The position numbers and the translations under genes were made by a program. The notes beneath the pieces were generated by a model. It did not search any database. It was not told where the DNA came from and saw nothing but the letters and a program-made list of their open reading frames with translations. From the NCBI GenBank assembly GCA_022822245.1, contig JAJECB010000234.1:1-7219 (forward strand): a DNA stretch of 7,219 nucleotides. The letters run 5' to 3'. The DNA comes from Gammaproteobacteria bacterium. Its GTDB lineage: Bacteria > Pseudomonadota > Gammaproteobacteria > HK1. Each line of letters begins with the position of its first letter. Position 1 is the stretch's first letter. Positions 6,012-7,219 of this stretch are shown in pieces.

Positions 6012-7219
6012 TGGACCGCCCGCGGCAGAGTGGTCCGGAGTCCGGTGACCTCGACGCCCTCCTCGCCGCCGAGGCGGAGAAGGACCTCCTCCGGTTCGTA
6101 GCGTGCGGCGGGGTGGACGACGGCAAGTCGACCCTCATCGGCCGGCTGCTCCACGACTCGGGCCTCGTCCCCGAGGACGAGCTCGCGGCCGCCGCCGCCG
6201 ACAGCCGGAAGTTCGGCACCCGGGGAGGCGACCTCGACCTCGCCCTCCTCCTCGACGGGCTCCAGGCCGAGCGCGAGCAGCGCATCACCATCGATGTCGC
6301 CTACCGCCACTTCGCGACCGCGCGGCGCCGGTTCATCGTCGCCGACGCCCCGGGCCACGAGCAGTACACCCGGAACATGGCGACCGGCGCCTCGACCGCG
6401 GAGGCGGCCATCATCCTCGTCGACGCCCGCCGGGGGGTCGCGCCCCAGACCCGTCGCCACAGCTTCATCGTCTCCCTGCTCGGCATCCGCCACGTGGTCC
6501 TCGCCGTCAACAAGATGGACCTCGTGGGCTGGGACCGGGCGCGCTTCGAGGCGATTGCCGGCGAGTACCGGACCTTCGCCCACGGCCTCGGGATCGGCGA
6601 CGTGCACTGCCTGCCGGTCTCCGCGCTCACCGGGGCGAACGTCCTCGCGCCGAGCCTCGAGATGCCGTGGTACCGGGGCCCGGCCCTCCTCGACCGGTTG
6701 GAGACCATCGAGGTGTCGGCGGACCTCGCCGCGCGACCCTTCCGGATGCCGGTCCAGTGGGTGAACCGGCCTGACCCCGACTTCCGCGGATTCGCCGGCA
6801 CCGTCGCCTCGGGGACGGTTCGGCCAGGCGACCGCGTGGTCGCCTGTCCCTCGGAGCGGGAATCGACGGTCGAGCGGATCGTCACCCGCGACGGGGACCT
6901 CGACGCGGTGTTCGCCGGCCAGTCGGTGACCCTCGTCCTCGCCGACGCGATCGACGTCGGCCGGGGCGACCTCCTCGCCGGAGCCGCGAACCTGCCCGCC
7001 GCCACCGATCAGTTCGCCGCCCACCTCCTCTGGATGCACGAGGAACCGCTGCTCCCGGAACGCCAGTACCTGCTGAAGATCGGCACCCGGCTGACGACCG
7101 CCCAGGTCACCGCCCTGCGGTACCGGATCGACGTCGGCACCCTCGAGCACGTCGCGGCCCGGACCCTCGCCCTGAACGAGGTCGGCGTCTGCAACCTCGC
7201 CCTCGACGAGGCGATCGCC
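6011..7219 (+). CDS. cysN: Sulfate adenylyltransferase subunit 1, GTPase (partial)
   Basis: This is the GTPase subunit that drives CysD in APS synthesis. The window edge cuts it after 403 codons; the Escherichia coli protein has 475 residues, so at least about 70 residues are missing, and more if it is a CysNC fusion with APS kinase. The elongation-factor-type motifs are GGVDDGKST at 33-41 (P-loop), DAPGH at 112-116 (G3), NKMD at 167-170 (G4) and the SAL of G5 at 204-206. The beta-barrel domain shows VNRPDPDFRGFAGTVASG at 251-268. One oddity is EREQRITIDVAYRHF, where Arg91 replaces the Gly usual in the switch I GITI motif; the Mg-contacting Thr93 is kept. An in-frame ATG at 5993 would add six residues. 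The start at 6011 is preferred for its overlap with a preceding stop codon, but this is uncertain. It forms an operon with cysD. Confidence 0.93.
   Translation, partial: MDRPRQSGPESGDLDALLAAEAEKDLLRFVACGGVDDGKSTLIGRLLHDSGLVPEDELAAAAADSRKFGTRGGDLDLALLLDGLQAEREQRITIDVAYRHFATARRRFIVADAPGHEQYTRNMATGASTAEAAIILVDARRGVAPQTRRHSFIVSLLGIRHVVLAVNKMDLVGWDRARFEAIAGEYRTFAHGLGIGDVHCLPVSALTGANVLAPSLEMPWYRGPALLDRLETIEVSADLAARPFRMPVQWVNRPDPDFRGFAGTVASGTVRPGDRVVACPSERESTVERIVTRDGDLDAVFAGQSVTLVLADAIDVGRGDLLAGAANLPAATDQFAAHLLWMHEEPLLPERQYLLKIGTRLTTAQVTALRYRIDVGTLEHVAARTLALNEVGVCNLALDEAIA

Noticed and set aside
4912..7150. Two long minus-strand frames opposite cysD and cysN
   Set aside because: Both mirror the codon structure of strongly supported plus-strand genes and show no recognisable protein family.

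Overview
This window is about 7.2 kb of very GC-rich bacterial DNA (above 70% by eye) with eight protein genes and almost no free space. The GC content, the two-subunit protocatechuate 3,4-dioxygenase, the two-subunit type of xanthine dehydrogenase and the CysD/CysN ATP sulfurylase together suggest a high-GC proteobacterium, perhaps an alphaproteobacterium. That assignment is inference, since no rRNA or strict lineage marker is present. No mobile element, tRNA, CRISPR array or origin was seen.

Left part, minus strand, read from about 2988 down to 3: pcaH and pcaG encode the beta and alpha subunits of protocatechuate 3,4-dioxygenase, which opens the aromatic ring of protocatechuate. They are followed by a PhyH-family Fe(II)/2-oxoglutarate oxygenase and a small VOC (glyoxalase-fold) protein. 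A 181-bp gap with inverted repeats separates pcaG from the oxygenase, so the last two genes may form their own small unit.

Middle, plus strand, 3176 to 5023: uraH (5-hydroxyisourate hydrolase) and xdhA (Fe-S/FAD subunit of xanthine dehydrogenase) are separated by only 3 bp and belong to purine and urate breakdown. The 187-bp region between the pcaH and uraH starts is a divergent control region with a sigma70-like promoter candidate facing uraH. The molybdopterin subunit gene xdhB, normally next to xdhA, is not in the window. A GC-rich hairpin over the xdhA stop codon is followed directly by the next gene.

Right part, plus strand, 5065 to the window end: cysD and cysN (cut by the edge) encode ATP sulfurylase, which activates sulfate to APS. 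The cysD-cysN junction carries a 10-codon minicistron whose start overlaps the cysD stop and whose stop overlaps a cysN ATG, a layout suggestive of translational coupling. CysN has an Arg in place of the usual Gly in switch I.

No clearly new multi-gene system was found. The most notable points are the xdhA gene without xdhB beside it, the coupled minicistron, the CysN substitution and the uncharacterised oxygenase/VOC pair.
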